Positions 18,283 to 28,445 of a DNA stretch of 64,000 bases are shown piece after piece. Below the pieces are notes generated by a model that did no database searches, had not been told where the DNA came from, and was given only the letters and a program-made list of their open reading frames with translations. Each line of letters begins with the position of its first letter. The stretch's first letter is position 1. A program made the translations under genes and the position numbers. Source of the stretch: Anaerolineae bacterium (lineage in GTDB: Bacteria > Chloroflexota > Anaerolineae > Anaerolineales > UBA4823); the NCBI GenBank assembly GCA_003327455.1, contig QOQU01000002.1:419963-483962 (forward strand). Direction: 5' to 3'.

Positions 18283-19606
18283 GGGTTAAGGTCTCACTCT
18301 CACTTACAGTTATAGCTTCGTCAAAAATTTCCATCGCTTCATCGACTTCATCTCGAGTGACACACAGAGGCGGCGAGATGCGGATGGTGCTTTTTCCACA
18401 GCCTAATAATAAGAGACCTCGTCGAAAAGCGTTTTCGACAATTCTATCGCGTAGCTTTTCGGCATAGATCTTGGTTTCCCGGTCTTCCACGAACTCAACA
18501 CCGATCATCAATCCTTTCCCACGAACATCGCCAATGGATGGATGACGGGTCTGAATCTGCAATAACACCTCTAACAAATACGCTCCCATTTCTGCAGCAT
18601 TTTGTAGATAACCATTCTGGATCAGGTCAATGGTCGCCAGAGCCGCCGCGCAGGATATGGGATTGCCACCATAGGTATTCCCATGCGCTCCCTTGGGCCA
18701 GTTCATGATGAATTCTTTGGCAATCGTTGCCCCTAGCGGCATCCCAGAAGCGATTCCCTTGGCAGTACAAAGGATATCGGGTTCTACTCCCCAATGCTCA
18801 ATTGCCCACCATTTTCCTGTCCGTCCTACTCCGCTCTGAACTTCGTCAACAATGAGTAAAATCCCATACTTATCACACAACTCTCGCAAAGCCGGGAAAA
18901 ATCCTTGCGGTGGGACAATATACCCGCCTTCGCCTTGAATGGGCTCGACTAGAATTCCGGCAACATTCTCAGCGGGTAGAACAGTGGTAAAAATTTGCTC
19001 TTCGATATAGCGCACCACAGTTTCCCCATAATCCTCTCCAGGTTGGGATATTAAGACCGGTCGATACGGATTCGGGAAAGGAACATGCGTAACGCCGTTC
19101 ATCAAGGGATAAAAATCCCGATGATAGAGCGGCTTACTTGCCGTGAAGGTGACTGCTCCCATCGTTCTTCCATGAAAAGCTCCCAGGAAACCAATAAATT
19201 CTGTCCGTCCGGTATAATGGCGCGCTAATTTGATCGCAGTTTCAACACTTTCAGTCCCTGAATTGGTCATGAAAGAGACTGCGTTATCCAAAAAGGGGGC
19301 TATTTCATTCAACTTTTCCCCCAATTCGACCCACTTAAGATGATAGAAATCAGAAGAAATGTGCAAAAATTTTTCTGCCTGTTCTTGAATGGCTTGCACG
19401 ACCTTTGGGTGGCTATGACCGGTTGCCACAACCGCAATACCGGCTGCAAAATCCAGAAATCGATTTCCATCGACATCCCATACCTCAGTTCCTTTGCCAT
19501 GGTCCATCACAAACGGGTAACTGCGCGGATAGGAAGGCGAAATAACCTCCCGGTCACGTTTGATGATCGCCCTGGCTTTCGGTCCAGGCAGGTTCATGAT
19601 CGGCAT
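18272..19606 (-). CDS. Class III aminotransferase (GABA/acetylornithine type)
   Basis: 444 aa. PLP-dependent transfer of an omega or alpha amino group to 2-oxoglutarate. Visible: DFAAGIAVVATGHSHPKV, the SGTESVETAIKLAR cofactor segment, GAFHGRTMG, IVDEVQSGVGRTG (Asp contacting the pyridine N), and the Schiff-base Lys in CTAKGIASGMPLGA. Resembles 4-aminobutyrate aminotransferase (GabT) more than ArgD, but substrate cannot be fixed from sequence. ATG 19606 has GGAG 7 bases upstream; the in-frame ATG at 19612 lies almost on top of it. A TATAAT box is 54 bases before the start. Confidence 0.9.
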   Translation of the reverse strand: MPIMNLPGPKARAIIKRDREVISPSYPRSYPFVMDHGKGTEVWDVDGNRFLDFAAGIAVVATGHSHPKVVQAIQEQAEKFLHISSDFYHLKWVELGEKLNEIAPFLDNAVSFMTNSGTESVETAIKLARHYTGRTEFIGFLGAFHGRTMGAVTFTASKPLYHRDFYPLMNGVTHVPFPNPYRPVLISQPGEDYGETVVRYIEEQIFTTVLPAENVAGILVEPIQGEGGYIVPPQGFFPALRELCDKYGILLIVDEVQSGVGRTGKWWAIEHWGVEPDILCTAKGIASGMPLGATIAKEFIMNWPKGAHGNTYGGNPISCAAALATIDLIQNGYLQNAAEMGAYLLEVLLQIQTRHPSIGDVRGKGLMIGVEFVEDRETKIYAEKLRDRIVENAFRRGLLLLGCGKSTIRISPPLCVTRDEVDEAMEIFDEAITVSESETLTLVA

Positions 19607-19659
19607 AATCATTCTCCTTTACTGTATAAAAAACCTCGAATTGTTATCCGGACAAAACG

Positions 19660-19665
19660 ATTATA
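19660..19665 (-). promoter_or_regulatory. -10 box before the aminotransferase operon
   Basis: TATAAT on the minus strand, about 53 bases before the chosen ATG, with an AAAGGAG ribosome site in between. No clear -35 hexamer at the right distance. Confidence 0.45.
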
Positions 19666-19711
19666 ACATCACTTAATATTTCAAAGAACATCCGAGAATG
19701 CTGTTTAGCGA

Positions 19712-20638
19712 CTAGAAATCCCACTGATAATGAACCATAACGGTCAGATAAGGCTGTTGGTTAATCCACTCAATCCCAAATGCCCACATTCGCCAGTTTA
19801 ACTCATCCTCTGGAGGAGCCGGTCGAAACCGCGCCAGATAATTCAGGTTAGCGTACTCAAACGGCCATTGAATAAATCCACTCACCCAATCAGCTGCCAG
19901 GCCCTGCTGCAGCGTATTACAGGTTTCAAATCCCCCTTCTCGGACGTCCAACAACAGGGGATAGACAATCTCAGAGAATGTGCCTTGAAGGGGAACCTGA
20001 GAGAGCTTATCTATCCCAAAGACATACACAGTCGGATCTGTAAACAGATAAGAGATCTGCTGGTGATTACCCAGGAAGACTTCTGCATCCGACCAATGGG
20101 TACGCACTCGTAAACCATGGATTGGACTGACCACCTCAGCCAACCGCTCCCCGTCCTTTTGCTCGAAGATATCCAGGATACTGGTTGTGAAACCCTGTAT
20201 TTGAGGGTTCGAGCAAAATTGATCGGCCGCATAAGTGGAGGTTATGTTTTGAGCATCTACCCACCCAAAACCGCCCTGAGGGATTTGAATCTCCACCCAC
20301 AACCGCTCATCGGCCACCTGGTAGTTTCCACTGGTTGGGATATTTGTTTGATTAGCTTCCAGATACCCTATTACCTCAGTATCCTCACCAGGATGGGCAT
20401 GAACCGGTAGCGATTGGAGATCAGATACAAAAATCACCGAAACTGCGGAACCAAAAGTTACTGCAGGTGTAGGTGTATGAGCAGGAGTGGGTGTCTCAGC
20501 CAGGGTAAAAGTCGGTGTAGAGAATGAAGTTGGATTTGCAGGGTTTGACACTAAAGGAGTGGGCTGAGAGTAGCTCCCCTGGCAAGAAACGAACCAAAAT
20601 CCCAGAAAGAGGATCCAGATTAATTGGCGGCGAAACAC
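19712..20638 (-). CDS. SH3-like domain lipoprotein
   Basis: 308 aa. The N-terminus is a lipoprotein signal, with hydrophobic ILFLGFWFVSC (lipobox Cys about residue 19) followed by a Ser/Thr/Pro-rich tether (residues 20-70). Residues about 70-135 resemble a bacterial SH3 domain (VHAHPGEDTEVIGYL and WVEIQIPQGGFGWVDA). The rest has no recognised family; it may be a cell-envelope sensor or binding domain. Start is GTG at 20638, three bases after the lon stop, with GGGAG upstream, so it is probably cotranscribed with lon. Confidence 0.75.
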   Translation of the reverse strand: MFRRQLIWILFLGFWFVSCQGSYSQPTPLVSNPANPTSFSTPTFTLAETPTPAHTPTPAVTFGSAVSVIFVSDLQSLPVHAHPGEDTEVIGYLEANQTNIPTSGNYQVADERLWVEIQIPQGGFGWVDAQNITSTYAADQFCSNPQIQGFTTSILDIFEQKDGERLAEVVSPIHGLRVRTHWSDAEVFLGNHQQISYLFTDPTVYVFGIDKLSQVPLQGTFSEIVYPLLLDVREGGFETCNTLQQGLAADWVSGFIQWPFEYANLNYLARFRPAPPEDELNWRMWAFGIEWINQQPYLTVMVHYQWDF

Positions 20639-20641
20639 AAA

Positions 20642-23200
20642 CTAAGCTCCCGGCTGGGTAATTGAAGTTTGATTTCTGCGACGTGCATACGCGCGTGATG
20701 GGGGAGCTTTCTCATCTTCCTTTTCTTCCTGATCTTCTTCGCTGAGACGTTTGAGCAAACGTAAGTGTTTCCGTTTTGGTGGTGCAGTTGATAATGCAAT
20801 TTGCAAGACCTGCTCCATCTCTTCAACCGGGACAATTTTCAATTCGTCCCGCGCTTTTTTCGGTACATCGATCAGGTCCTTCATATTCTTTTTCGGGATG
20901 ATGACAGTTTTTAAGCCTGCTCGATGAGCAGCTAAAACCTTTTCTCGAATGCCTCCTACGGGCAGGATACGACCGCGCAACGTGATTTCACCCGTCATTC
21001 CCACATCTTTCAAGACCTCTCGACCGGTGAAAGCCGAAACCAGGGCAGTGCAGATCGTGATGCCTGCGCTGGGACCATCCTTTGGTATCGCTCCTTCCGG
21101 AATATGAATATGGATATCGACTTTTTCGAATACACTCATTTTGAGATTAAAATCCTCTGCGCGGGACTTTAGATAGGATAACGCAGCTTGAGCAGACTCT
21201 TGCATCACGCTACCAATTTGACCGGTGATTTGCAGGCCTCCCTTCCCTTCCATCAGGAGCACTTCTACAGGCATAATTTCACCCCCATACTCGGTCCATG
21301 CTACAGCAGTGGCAACTCCTACTTCGTTCTTCCGTTCCGCTTCGAGGTTAAAGTATTGAGGTGGACCAAGGTATTTCTCAACCAATGCTGGAGTCACCAG
21401 CGTTGGATGTCGTTTTCCTTCTGCTTTTGCCCGAGCGATTTTGCGGCATACGCGTCCGATTTCCCGCTCCAGGTTACGTACTCCCGCTTCATACGTGTAT
21501 TCGCGGATAATTTTTATCACCGCACTGGGAGTAAAGCGGATCTGGCTATTTTCCAAACCTGTTTCCTCCAGTTGACGAGGGATCAGGTAGCGTTGGGCAA
21601 TTTCAAGTTTTTCTTCCTCGATGTAGCCAGGAAACTCAATTACTTCCATCCGATCCAGCAAAGCAGGCGGGATCGTCCCGGTATAGTTTGCAGTGGTGAT
21701 GAACAGGACCTTGGAAAGGTCATAAGGAATTTCTAAATAATGGTCAGAAAAGGCATAGTTCTGTTCAGGATCTAAAACCTCCAATAACGCTGCGGCCGGG
21801 TCACCCCGAAAATCGGCACCGAGCTTATCGATTTCATCCAACATGAATAAAGGATTGACGGTGCCGGCTCGTTTCATCGTTTGCAGGATCCGACCAGGTA
21901 ATGCACCAATATAGGTGCGTCTATGGCCACGGATTTCTGCCTCATCTCGAACGCCCCCCAACGACAGGCGGACAAATTTCCTTCCTAAAGCGTTGGCGAT
22001 AGACTGACCCAGAGAAGTCTTGCCGGTACCGGGCGGGCCAACAAAACACAATATTGGTTGCCGCACACGCTTCGGCTTTAGATTGCGCACCGCAATGTAT
22101 TCCAGGATACGTTCTTTAGCTTTTGGCAAGCCATAATGATCCCGCTCGAGGACTTCAGCAGCGTGTTTGACATCCAGATTATCTTCGGTTTCCTGTGTCC
22201 AGGGCAGGTCCAGAATCCAGTCAATATAGGTGCGCAGGATGCCAATCTCCGGAGACATGGGTGGCATCTGGCTCAAACGATCGATTTCTTTTATTACCCG
22301 ATCATACGCTTCTTGGGGCAGGCTCGCTTTTTCTACCCGTTCCTTGAGTTCTTCGATTTCCTGTGTCCAAACATCTCCTTCCCCTAATTCAGTCTGGATT
22401 GCCTTCATCTGTTCTCGCAGATAATATTCGCGCTGACTGCGATCGACCTCGCTCTGGGCACGGCTGTGGATTTTGTCCTCCAGTTCCAAAACGTCCGCTT
22501 CTCGCGCCAGCAAACTGACGACTTTATTCAACCGCGCCAGTGGATCGAGTGTCATGAGAAATTCAAGACGCTCTTTGATCGAGGGAGCAATTGCGGTAAC
22601 AACCATGTCGGCAAGCCAGCCAGGCTCAACAATGTTGAGGGCATACAGATAAGCCTCTTCAGGCAAGCTGCGATTTAGCTCCACACACTTCTTGAACAAC
22701 TCCAACACGGTGCGCATGGTTGCTTCGATTTGACGATCGACTTCGCGCGTTTCGTCTATTATCCGGGCACGGGCTTTCATGAAGGGATGAATCTGGGTAA
22801 ATTCCACCACCTGAACCCGCCGCCGTCCCTGCACCAACGCCGAACTCGATCCATCTGGCATATCCAGCAATCGCCCTACGGCCATTTCTACCCCAATCGG
22901 CAATAAATCCTCAGGCGTAGGTTCATCCACATCCGGATCGCGCTGTGTAAGGGCGATTACGGTTTGATCTAAAATTTGCGCTTCCTCGATGGCTTCCAGT
23001 GAACTTTCTCTCTCGATAAAGATAGGAGAGATCATATGTGGAAAGACAACCAGATCACGTAAGGGGAGGACAGGGCATTCAATAATGCCATGTTCGTCGG
23101 GAATGCTATCCGGAATTTGATACAGTTCCTCGGTGCGGCGATGGAGGGCTTCACCGAATTCTTCCTCTTGATCTCTTGAATACCAGTCAAACTCTCTCAT
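20642..23200 (-). CDS. lon: ATP-dependent protease Lon
   Basis: 852 aa from ATG 23200 (SD AAAGGA). LonN substrate-binding domain (about residues 35-230, [15 protein letters not shown]), central coiled coil, AAA+ domain with GPPGTGKTS and [10 protein letters not shown], and C-terminal serine protease domain with the Ser-Lys dyad ([10 protein letters not shown], and Lys in [10 protein letters not shown] region). Degrades misfolded and regulatory proteins. The frame remains open 28 codons upstream to 23284, but that extension has no ribosome site or similarity. A short basic tail rich in Arg ends the protein. Followed at once by the SH3 lipoprotein. Confidence 0.97.
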   Translation of the reverse strand: MREFDWYSRDQEEEFGEALHRRTEELYQIPDSIPDEHGIIECPVLPLRDLVVFPHMISPIFIERESSLEAIEEAQILDQTVIALTQRDPDVDEPTPEDLLPIGVEMAVGRLLDMPDGSSSALVQGRRRVQVVEFTQIHPFMKARARIIDETREVDRQIEATMRTVLELFKKCVELNRSLPEEAYLYALNIVEPGWLADMVVTAIAPSIKERLEFLMTLDPLARLNKVVSLLAREADVLELEDKIHSRAQSEVDRSQREYYLREQMKAIQTELGEGDVWTQEIEELKERVEKASLPQEAYDRVIKEIDRLSQMPPMSPEIGILRTYIDWILDLPWTQETEDNLDVKHAAEVLERDHYGLPKAKERILEYIAVRNLKPKRVRQPILCFVGPPGTGKTSLGQSIANALGRKFVRLSLGGVRDEAEIRGHRRTYIGALPGRILQTMKRAGTVNPLFMLDEIDKLGADFRGDPAAALLEVLDPEQNYAFSDHYLEIPYDLSKVLFITTANYTGTIPPALLDRMEVIEFPGYIEEEKLEIAQRYLIPRQLEETGLENSQIRFTPSAVIKIIREYTYEAGVRNLEREIGRVCRKIARAKAEGKRHPTLVTPALVEKYLGPPQYFNLEAERKNEVGVATAVAWTEYGGEIMPVEVLLMEGKGGLQITGQIGSVMQESAQAALSYLKSRAEDFNLKMSVFEKVDIHIHIPEGAIPKDGPSAGITICTALVSAFTGREVLKDVGMTGEITLRGRILPVGGIREKVLAAHRAGLKTVIIPKKNMKDLIDVPKKARDELKIVPVEEMEQVLQIALSTAPPKRKHLRLLKRLSEEDQEEKEDEKAPPSRAYARRRNQTSITQPGA

Positions 23201-23350
23201 TAACTTCAGTCCTTTAGAAGGATAGAAACACAGGATATTTTCCTTAAGACGAATTCTTCTTACTTTCGAGCTTAAACACACCATTTACCAACCACGCACC
23301 TGTCTTCTTTTTGGTGCGAGGTTTCAAAAAATTTTCTATCTAATTCTACC

Positions 23351-24733
23351 TTACTTCAACGGTTCATGAAGAAAACTTTTAAAACGGGGATCTGACAACC
23401 AGGCATGACGGGCTTCTGCAACGACAAATATCGAACCCGTTACCAGGACAACTTCTCGCTCAGAGAGCATGGCAAGCGCAGATTGTACAGCATCGGCAAC
23501 ATTTTCAATCACCTGGGCATGGATGTTTGCTTTGGCGACTTTCTGCTCTAATAGATACGGAGATATGGCTCGCGGATGAAATGATCTTGTAAAGATAGCT
23601 CGCTCAACAAAAGGTAGCAATTCCTTGAACATGCCATCAATATCTTTATCCTCCGAAGCGCCAAAAATCAAAAGAATTCGATGGTCAGGAAACATCGTCT
23701 TTATGGTCAAAACCAACTGATGGCACGACTCCAGATTATGGGCACAGTCCAGAATCAGAGGAGGATGCTGATTAAGAATCTCAAAACGCCCTGGCCAGGA
23801 TGTCCTGGAAAAACCATCTCGAATATGTTCATCGGAAACCGATAAGGCGTTCTCTCGAAACCGATCGATTGCCAGGTAAGCCACCGCAGCGTTTTCCACC
23901 TGATGATCCCCTAAGAGAGGTAAAACAACTTCGAGTTTCCGGGAAGCGTCTTCCTTAATGGGCGAGCCTTTCTCAACAGGAAGAAGTAGTTCAATCACCT
24001 GGTGGTTTAGACTGCGGCGCATGGGTCGAGCCAGAATATCGCGGCCGACAATTGACAAAGGCGCGCTTCTTTCTCCGGCGATTTGTTCGATGACCGCCAT
24101 CGCTTCTGGTTCTTGTGGAGCGCTAACCACTGGAATGCCGCTTTTAATGATGCCGCATTTTTCGGTTGCAATCGCCGTCAAGGTATTCCCCAAGACCTGG
24201 ATATGATCGTAAGAAATCGAGGTGATTACCGAGACAACCGGCAAAACAATATTGGTGGCGTCCAGACGTCCTCCCAATCCCACTTCGATCACGGCAGCAT
24301 CAACGTTCTTCTCCTTAAAGTACAGGAAGGCGAGCGCGGTTGTGATTTCAAAGGTGGTCAGGTGAGGAATTTCCTCCACAACGGGTTTTATTCTCTCAAC
24401 CAATTCGACCAACTCGCGGTGAGAGATGGGGTTTCCATTGACCTGAATTCGTTCAGTATAGTCTTCCAGGTGCGGTGAAGTGTACATCCCGGTTCGATAG
24501 CCGGCTGCCTGCAGGATGGAACTACACATCGCCGTAACCGATCCTTTTCCCTTTGTGCCGGCGACGTGAATCAGCGGATATGCCAATTGTGGATCTCCCA
24601 GGCGATGCATTAATTCAACCATGCGCGAGAGGTCAAAATTTGCCTGGGCTAAGCGATCGGCTTTTGTCAGGCTATAATCTACAAAAGAGTATAAATAGTC
24701 CAACGTGTTTTGATATTCTGTATTCTCGTCCAT
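23351..24733 (-). CDS. folC: Folylpolyglutamate synthase / dihydrofolate synthase
   Basis: 460 aa. Mur-ligase fold enzyme that adds glutamate to dihydropteroate and folates. P-loop HVAGTKGKGSV (about residue 57), omega-loop region with TSPHLEDYTERIQVNG, VIEVGLGGRLDATN, SYDHIQVLGNT (metal His) and ILDCAHNLES. Start ATG 24733: a TACAAT lies 9 bases upstream and there is no ribosome site, consistent with a nearly leaderless message. Divergent from the YdcF-like gene with only 63 bases between start codons. Confidence 0.95.
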   Translation of the reverse strand: MDENTEYQNTLDYLYSFVDYSLTKADRLAQANFDLSRMVELMHRLGDPQLAYPLIHVAGTKGKGSVTAMCSSILQAAGYRTGMYTSPHLEDYTERIQVNGNPISHRELVELVERIKPVVEEIPHLTTFEITTALAFLYFKEKNVDAAVIEVGLGGRLDATNIVLPVVSVITSISYDHIQVLGNTLTAIATEKCGIIKSGIPVVSAPQEPEAMAVIEQIAGERSAPLSIVGRDILARPMRRSLNHQVIELLLPVEKGSPIKEDASRKLEVVLPLLGDHQVENAAVAYLAIDRFRENALSVSDEHIRDGFSRTSWPGRFEILNQHPPLILDCAHNLESCHQLVLTIKTMFPDHRILLIFGASEDKDIDGMFKELLPFVERAIFTRSFHPRAISPYLLEQKVAKANIHAQVIENVADAVQSALAMLSEREVVLVTGSIFVVAEARHAWLSDPRFKSFLHEPLK

Positions 24734-24742
24734 AGTGGATGG

Positions 24743-24748
24743 ATTGTA
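24743..24748 (-). promoter_or_regulatory. -10 box before folC
   Basis: TACAAT on the minus strand, 9 bases before the ATG. It overlaps the region serving the divergent gene, whose -10 box is at 24785. Confidence 0.4.
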
Positions 24749-24784
24749 ACCTCACGTTGAGAGGATTGCAACCCCTATGCGTGG

Positions 24785-24790
24785 TAAAAT
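24785..24790 (+). promoter_or_regulatory. -10 box for leaderless ydcF-like gene
   Basis: TAAAAT with exactly 6 bases to the GTG at 24797. Together with the absence of any ribosome site this suggests a leaderless transcript. Confidence 0.5.
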
Positions 24791-24796
24791 TTGGCG

Positions 24797-25450
24797 GTGA
24801 GTTCCAAAAAGCCCATGACAATCTATCTTCTTATTGGCATACTTTTTCTTCTAATAGGGATACTTCTCATCCCTAGAGCCATCACCGCCCTGTTTGCTCG
24901 CCCGCGCATCTTTGCCCCTGAAACGGTTTCCCCTCACGCCGTTGCCATCGTCTTTGGCGCTGGCTTGCGTCGGGATGGGCAACCCACCCTGGTCTTGCGA
25001 GACCGGGTCGCCATGGCGGCGCAACTCTATTCGGCAGGGGTCGTCAAAAAGCTGCTCATGAGCGGGGACAACCGCTTTATCGATTACAATGAACCTCAAG
25101 CGATGCGCGAGTATGCCCGCTCCCTGGGAGTTCCTGACGAGGACATCGTTTTGGACTATGCAGGGCGCAGCACCTATGAAACCTGTTATCGAGCGAAAGC
25201 AATCTTTGGGGTCGAAGAAGCTATTCTGGTCACTCAACGCTTTCACCTGCCGCGCGCCATCTACACCTGTTCTGTCCTGGGTCTCAAATCCGTGGGAGTC
25301 CCGGCTGATTGGCATCCCTATCGTCGCAGGGCAATCCTCTTCTGGCACATCCGTGAATTGTTCGCCACATTGAACGCTTTTTGGGAACTTCACGTCACCC
25401 GTCCGTTACCCGTCTTAGGGCAACCTGAACCCATTTTCCCGGAGCAGTGA
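24797..25450 (+). CDS. YdcF/SanA-like DUF218 membrane protein
   Basis: 217 aa. One N-terminal membrane segment (about residues 8-28), then the DUF218 domain: AIVFGAGLRRDGQPT, LLMSGDNR, EYARSLGVP with acidic residues, ILVTQRFHLPRAIY. SanA homologues affect envelope permeability; biochemical activity is unclear. The chosen start is GTG 24797 because a TAAAAT box ends 6 bases upstream; an internal ATG at 24815 is an alternative. The stop is followed by the HD-domain gene with overlapping reading frames. Confidence 0.85.
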   Translation: MSSKKPMTIYLLIGILFLLIGILLIPRAITALFARPRIFAPETVSPHAVAIVFGAGLRRDGQPTLVLRDRVAMAAQLYSAGVVKKLLMSGDNRFIDYNEPQAMREYARSLGVPDEDIVLDYAGRSTYETCYRAKAIFGVEEAILVTQRFHLPRAIYTCSVLGLKSVGVPADWHPYRRRAILFWHIRELFATLNAFWELHVTRPLPVLGQPEPIFPEQ

Positions 25451-25452
25451 TC

Positions 25453-26004
25453 ATGAACCGTCAACAAGCGTTAGAAATCGTCCACGAATATGTCAAAAAC
25501 GAAAATCTCATCCGACACATGTTGGCTGTTGAAGCTGCCATGCGCTTCTATGCTGAAAAATTCAACGAGGATGTGGAAAAATGGGGAGTGGTGGGTTTGT
25601 TGCACGATTTCGACTACGAAATCCATCCGACCTTAGAAAAACATCCGCAAGAGGGGGCGAAAATTCTCCGTCAAAAAGGCGTCCCGGAAGAACTCGTCCG
25701 CGCTGTATTGAGCCATGCGGATCACACTGGCGTTCCGCGCCAGAACTTAATGGAAAAAGCCCTATATGCCTGTGATGAAATCACCGGCTTGATCATTGCC
25801 GTGGCTCTGGTGCGTCCATCCCGCTCGCTAGATGACCTTGAAGTCTCTTCGGTAAAAAAGAAATGGAAGGACAAAGCTTTTGCAGCCGGTGCCAACCGAC
25901 AAGAGATCGAGAAAGGCGCCCAGGAATTGGGTATTGACCTTTGGGAGCATGTGGGAAACGTGATCCTTGCCATGCGGCGGGTAGCAAAGGACTTAGGATT
26001 CTGA
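25453..26004 (+). CDS. HD-domain (HDIG) phosphohydrolase-like protein
   Basis: 183 aa. HD-superfamily metal-dependent phosphohydrolase fold: H in LIRHMLAVEAAM, HD pair in GLLHDFDYE, H in LEKHPQEGAKIL, H in VLSHADHTG, and D in CDEITGLI. Small stand-alone members of this group hydrolyse nucleotides or other phosphoesters; substrate not predictable. ATG 25453 has GGAG 8 bases upstream and is preferred to the GTG at 25447. Cotranscribed with the YdcF-like gene. Confidence 0.85.
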   Translation: MNRQQALEIVHEYVKNENLIRHMLAVEAAMRFYAEKFNEDVEKWGVVGLLHDFDYEIHPTLEKHPQEGAKILRQKGVPEELVRAVLSHADHTGVPRQNLMEKALYACDEITGLIIAVALVRPSRSLDDLEVSSVKKKWKDKAFAAGANRQEIEKGAQELGIDLWEHVGNVILAMRRVAKDLGF

Positions 26005-26007
26005 GGG

Positions 26008-26748
26008 CTACAGATCCATACGGCTGAGAAAATAGGGTAGCTGTCTCTGCCACCAGGGCCAGTCGTGATTGACATCATACCCCCAAAAATCTACCCAGGC
26101 GGGAATCTTCTTTGCGTCTAAAATGGCTTTCATCGCCCAGGCATCTGCTTGCATGGCATCTTCCCACGCTCCCCGACCGCAACAGATCACAATCTGGCTT
26201 CTGCGGTAACGGCTGAGATACCATTCATCTTCCAGGTTGGGCAGGTAGAGGAGGGGACTGTTGTAGTAAATTGTTTCATCCACATAATCCCCGACAAACA
26301 TCCCCAACTGGAATAATCCACTCAGACAAATCAAGGCATCAAATTGATCAGGATGGCGAAAGAAGAAATTGGCAGCATGGTATCCGCCCATACTACATCC
26401 AGTGGTCAGAATTCCCTGCAGGGTATCGCCACAGTGTTGACGAATAAAGGGCGTCACCTCTTCGATGATGTAACGATCATAGTCCTCGTGGCGACACGCC
26501 CGCTCAGCCGGATGAAGATTCCAGTTTGCCCAGCTTTGGGCATCGATACTATCCACCGTAAAAACCTTTATCTTTCCTGACTCTATGAAATCTGCAATCG
26601 CTGCAATCATGCCAAAATTTTCGAAGTCATAAAAACGCCCTTCCTGAGCCGGAAAAACGAGCATCGGTTTTCCATACCAGCCGTAAACCTTCAGTTCCAT
26701 CTCTTGCTGCAGATGGGGGCTGAACCATTTGCAATACTCCACCCGCAT
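26008..26748 (-). CDS. Esterase (alpha/beta hydrolase, EstD/FrmB-like)
   Basis: 246 aa. Nucleophile elbow in GCSMGGYHA (Ser about residue 115), HEDYDRYIIEEVTPFI before it, and a C-terminal His in GYDVNHDWPWW with acid residues between, giving a plausible Ser-Asp-His triad. Similar to the putative-esterase family that includes S-formylglutathione hydrolase and mycolyltransferase-like folds. No signal peptide. Start ATG 26748 follows the ATP-grasp stop by one base. The frame is open further upstream, into the ATP-grasp gene, but that is overlap. Confidence 0.83.
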   Translation of the reverse strand: MRVEYCKWFSPHLQQEMELKVYGWYGKPMLVFPAQEGRFYDFENFGMIAAIADFIESGKIKVFTVDSIDAQSWANWNLHPAERACRHEDYDRYIIEEVTPFIRQHCGDTLQGILTTGCSMGGYHAANFFFRHPDQFDALICLSGLFQLGMFVGDYVDETIYYNSPLLYLPNLEDEWYLSRYRRSQIVICCGRGAWEDAMQADAWAMKAILDAKKIPAWVDFWGYDVNHDWPWWQRQLPYFLSRMDL

Positions 26749-26749
26749 C

Positions 26750-27919
26750 TCAGCCCTGATCCTTTTTCTCTTGAATGAATTTCGCCATGCGCTCGATCTC
26801 ATCCAGAGAGGGCGAGCGGAGAAGATAGCCATAGTTACCTAAGGCAGCGCTGAATACGCCACTGATCGCCTCATGATGAACCACGGCCTCACCCAACTCC
26901 TTCAGGATTTCTTGATGACTGTAGCGGTAAGATTTGTTCTCTTTGCGACCAACATAAGCGCAATGGTAGGGACGATCGTTGCGTCCCTCAAAGCGGTTGT
27001 TCACGATGACATTTGCCCACTCCCGATAGACATCGGTGTCATTGGCGTAATTGAACATGTCCGTCGTCAGCCCACCCGGTGGGCGCATGTTGACTTCTAA
27101 AGCTACCAGATTGCCTGTCGGGGTACGGAAAAATTCGAAGTGGAAAAAGCGCCCTTTGAGCTGATAGACGCGCACAATTGCCCGACCAGCCATTTCCAGA
27201 TCCGAAGGGATATCGCGCAACGAGACATAATAGACATCCTGATCTTCATTGACCGTTTCCATAATCCCCTGGCTGTAATAATGGGAGGTGTAAAAAACAA
27301 TATGCCCATCCTGATCTACCAACCCATCAAAGGTAAAGATACGACCCTGGATGAATTCCTCCAGCAGGTAGGGTACAGGCAATTTATCGCGCCAGAAATA
27401 CTCCAAATCGGCTTCGTTATTGATTTTATAGGTTTTCGCTGCGCCCACGCCCACATCGGGTTTGGCGACTACCGGGTAGCCGCACTCTGCGATGAATTGT
27501 CTCGCCTGCTGTAGATTCTGAACCACCCGCCCGCGCGCAACGGCGACGCCCGCTTTGACGAACAGCTTTTTCATTTCCGACTTCTTTTTCACCAGGGCGA
27601 TTTGCCGGGTCGTCAAACCGGGAATATTAAAATCGGTACGCAAGCGCGCTTCAGTCTCCAGCCAGTACTCATTGTGCGAATCGAGCCCCTGAATCTTTCC
27701 ATAGCGGTGGGTAAAATACCCCAACGCTCGCACCAGGGAGTCGTAATCGTGCAAATCGTAAACCCGATAGTATTCATTGAGCGCTTCTTTCAGTTCAGGG
27801 CGCAACAATTCATAGGGCTCATCCGCCAATCCCAAAACGGTTGCCCCAAAACGGCGCAGGTGTACACAAAATAAGTAATAATTGGGCGGAAAATGAGGAG
27901 AGAGAAAGACAAAGTTCAT
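26750..27919 (-). CDS. ATP-grasp domain ligase
   Basis: 389 aa. ATP-grasp fold: a preATP-grasp N-terminal domain (residues 1-110), ATP-binding lysines in GYPVVAKPDVGVGAAKTY, EEFIQGRIFTFDGLVDQDG, and the metal-binding FHFEFFRTPTGNLVALEVNMRPPGG. Likely joins a carboxylate to an amine or thiol with ATP hydrolysis. Substrate unknown. ATG 27919 has GAGG upstream. Coupled to the esterase gene, so the pair may make and process one metabolite. Confidence 0.87.
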   Translation of the reverse strand: MNFVFLSPHFPPNYYLFCVHLRRFGATVLGLADEPYELLRPELKEALNEYYRVYDLHDYDSLVRALGYFTHRYGKIQGLDSHNEYWLETEARLRTDFNIPGLTTRQIALVKKKSEMKKLFVKAGVAVARGRVVQNLQQARQFIAECGYPVVAKPDVGVGAAKTYKINNEADLEYFWRDKLPVPYLLEEFIQGRIFTFDGLVDQDGHIVFYTSHYYSQGIMETVNEDQDVYYVSLRDIPSDLEMAGRAIVRVYQLKGRFFHFEFFRTPTGNLVALEVNMRPPGGLTTDMFNYANDTDVYREWANVIVNNRFEGRNDRPYHCAYVGRKENKSYRYSHQEILKELGEAVVHHEAISGVFSAALGNYGYLLRSPSLDEIERMAKFIQEKKDQG

Positions 27920-27967
27920 CACAACCTCACAAGACGTTGAATCCCAAAAATATTCGTCAATATTACT

Positions 27968-28171
27968 CTATATTGGCAAAATTTCAAGGGATTCGCATAC
28001 TCGGTTTGAGGAATCGAGAAATCTACCTTTGATGATCTGTAAGGGCGTCCCAGGCCCTATAAAATCTCCAGCAACCCCTTCGTTTTTTGGTTCACTTTTC
28101 CACCCTCTCAACTCAGCATAGCCGAAAAGTTTCAATCCTCCTTTAGATAAACTCGAGATTCGGATCCTCAA
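27968..28171 (-). CDS. Possible small ORF, unknown
   Basis: A 67-codon frame that overlaps the end of the upstream unknown gene by 29 bases. It has no recognised family and ends in a hydrophilic segment. An AAAGGAGG is inside the frame, just before a TTG that could begin a 57-aa version, but the spacing is too tight. Protein-like composition is the only support, and it may be chance. Confidence 0.2.
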   Translation of the reverse strand: MRIRISSLSKGGLKLFGYAELRGWKSEPKNEGVAGDFIGPGTPLQIIKGRFLDSSNRVCESLEILPI

Positions 28172-28445
28172 GGATATAAGCAGGGAGCCTACCTAAAAAT
28201 GGTAAAGGTGGTAAACCCTGCCATTTGCGCAGCAAATGATATGTCGGCGAAGTGAGCAGGCGGCAAGAATCAATCGCTTGCCGCCACTCAGGTTTGCAGA
28301 GCTCCTGCACCACCTCGACCTCGGGCAGGAGACCAAAATCCCAGGCGCTGCACAGGCGGGCGATGAAATCAATCTGTTCTTCCAAAGAGTCCAGGGATTC
28401 GGGGATGTCCCGATCGGGATACAACGCGCCGTCAATCTGAATCAT
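28143..28445 (-). CDS. Unknown protein downstream of AbiEii-like gene
   Basis: 100 aa, acidic, begins MIQIDGALYPDRDIPESLDS. No family recognised. It starts 14 bases inside the nucleotidyltransferase frame, which indicates translational coupling and a functional link. Contains two Cys and several Trp; no membrane segment. It could be the partner of the nucleotidyltransferase, but classical AbiEi antitoxins have a winged helix and lie upstream, which is not what is seen here. Confidence 0.6.
   Translation of the reverse strand: MIQIDGALYPDRDIPESLDSLEEQIDFIARLCSAWDFGLLPEVEVVQELCKPEWRQAIDSCRLLTSPTYHLLRKWQGLPPLPFLGRLPAYILEDPNLEFI

Noticed and set aside
20642-23284. 28-residue N-terminal extension of Lon
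   Set aside because: ATG 23200 has an SD and gives the normal Lon N-terminus; the extension is low-complexity and lacks a start signal.
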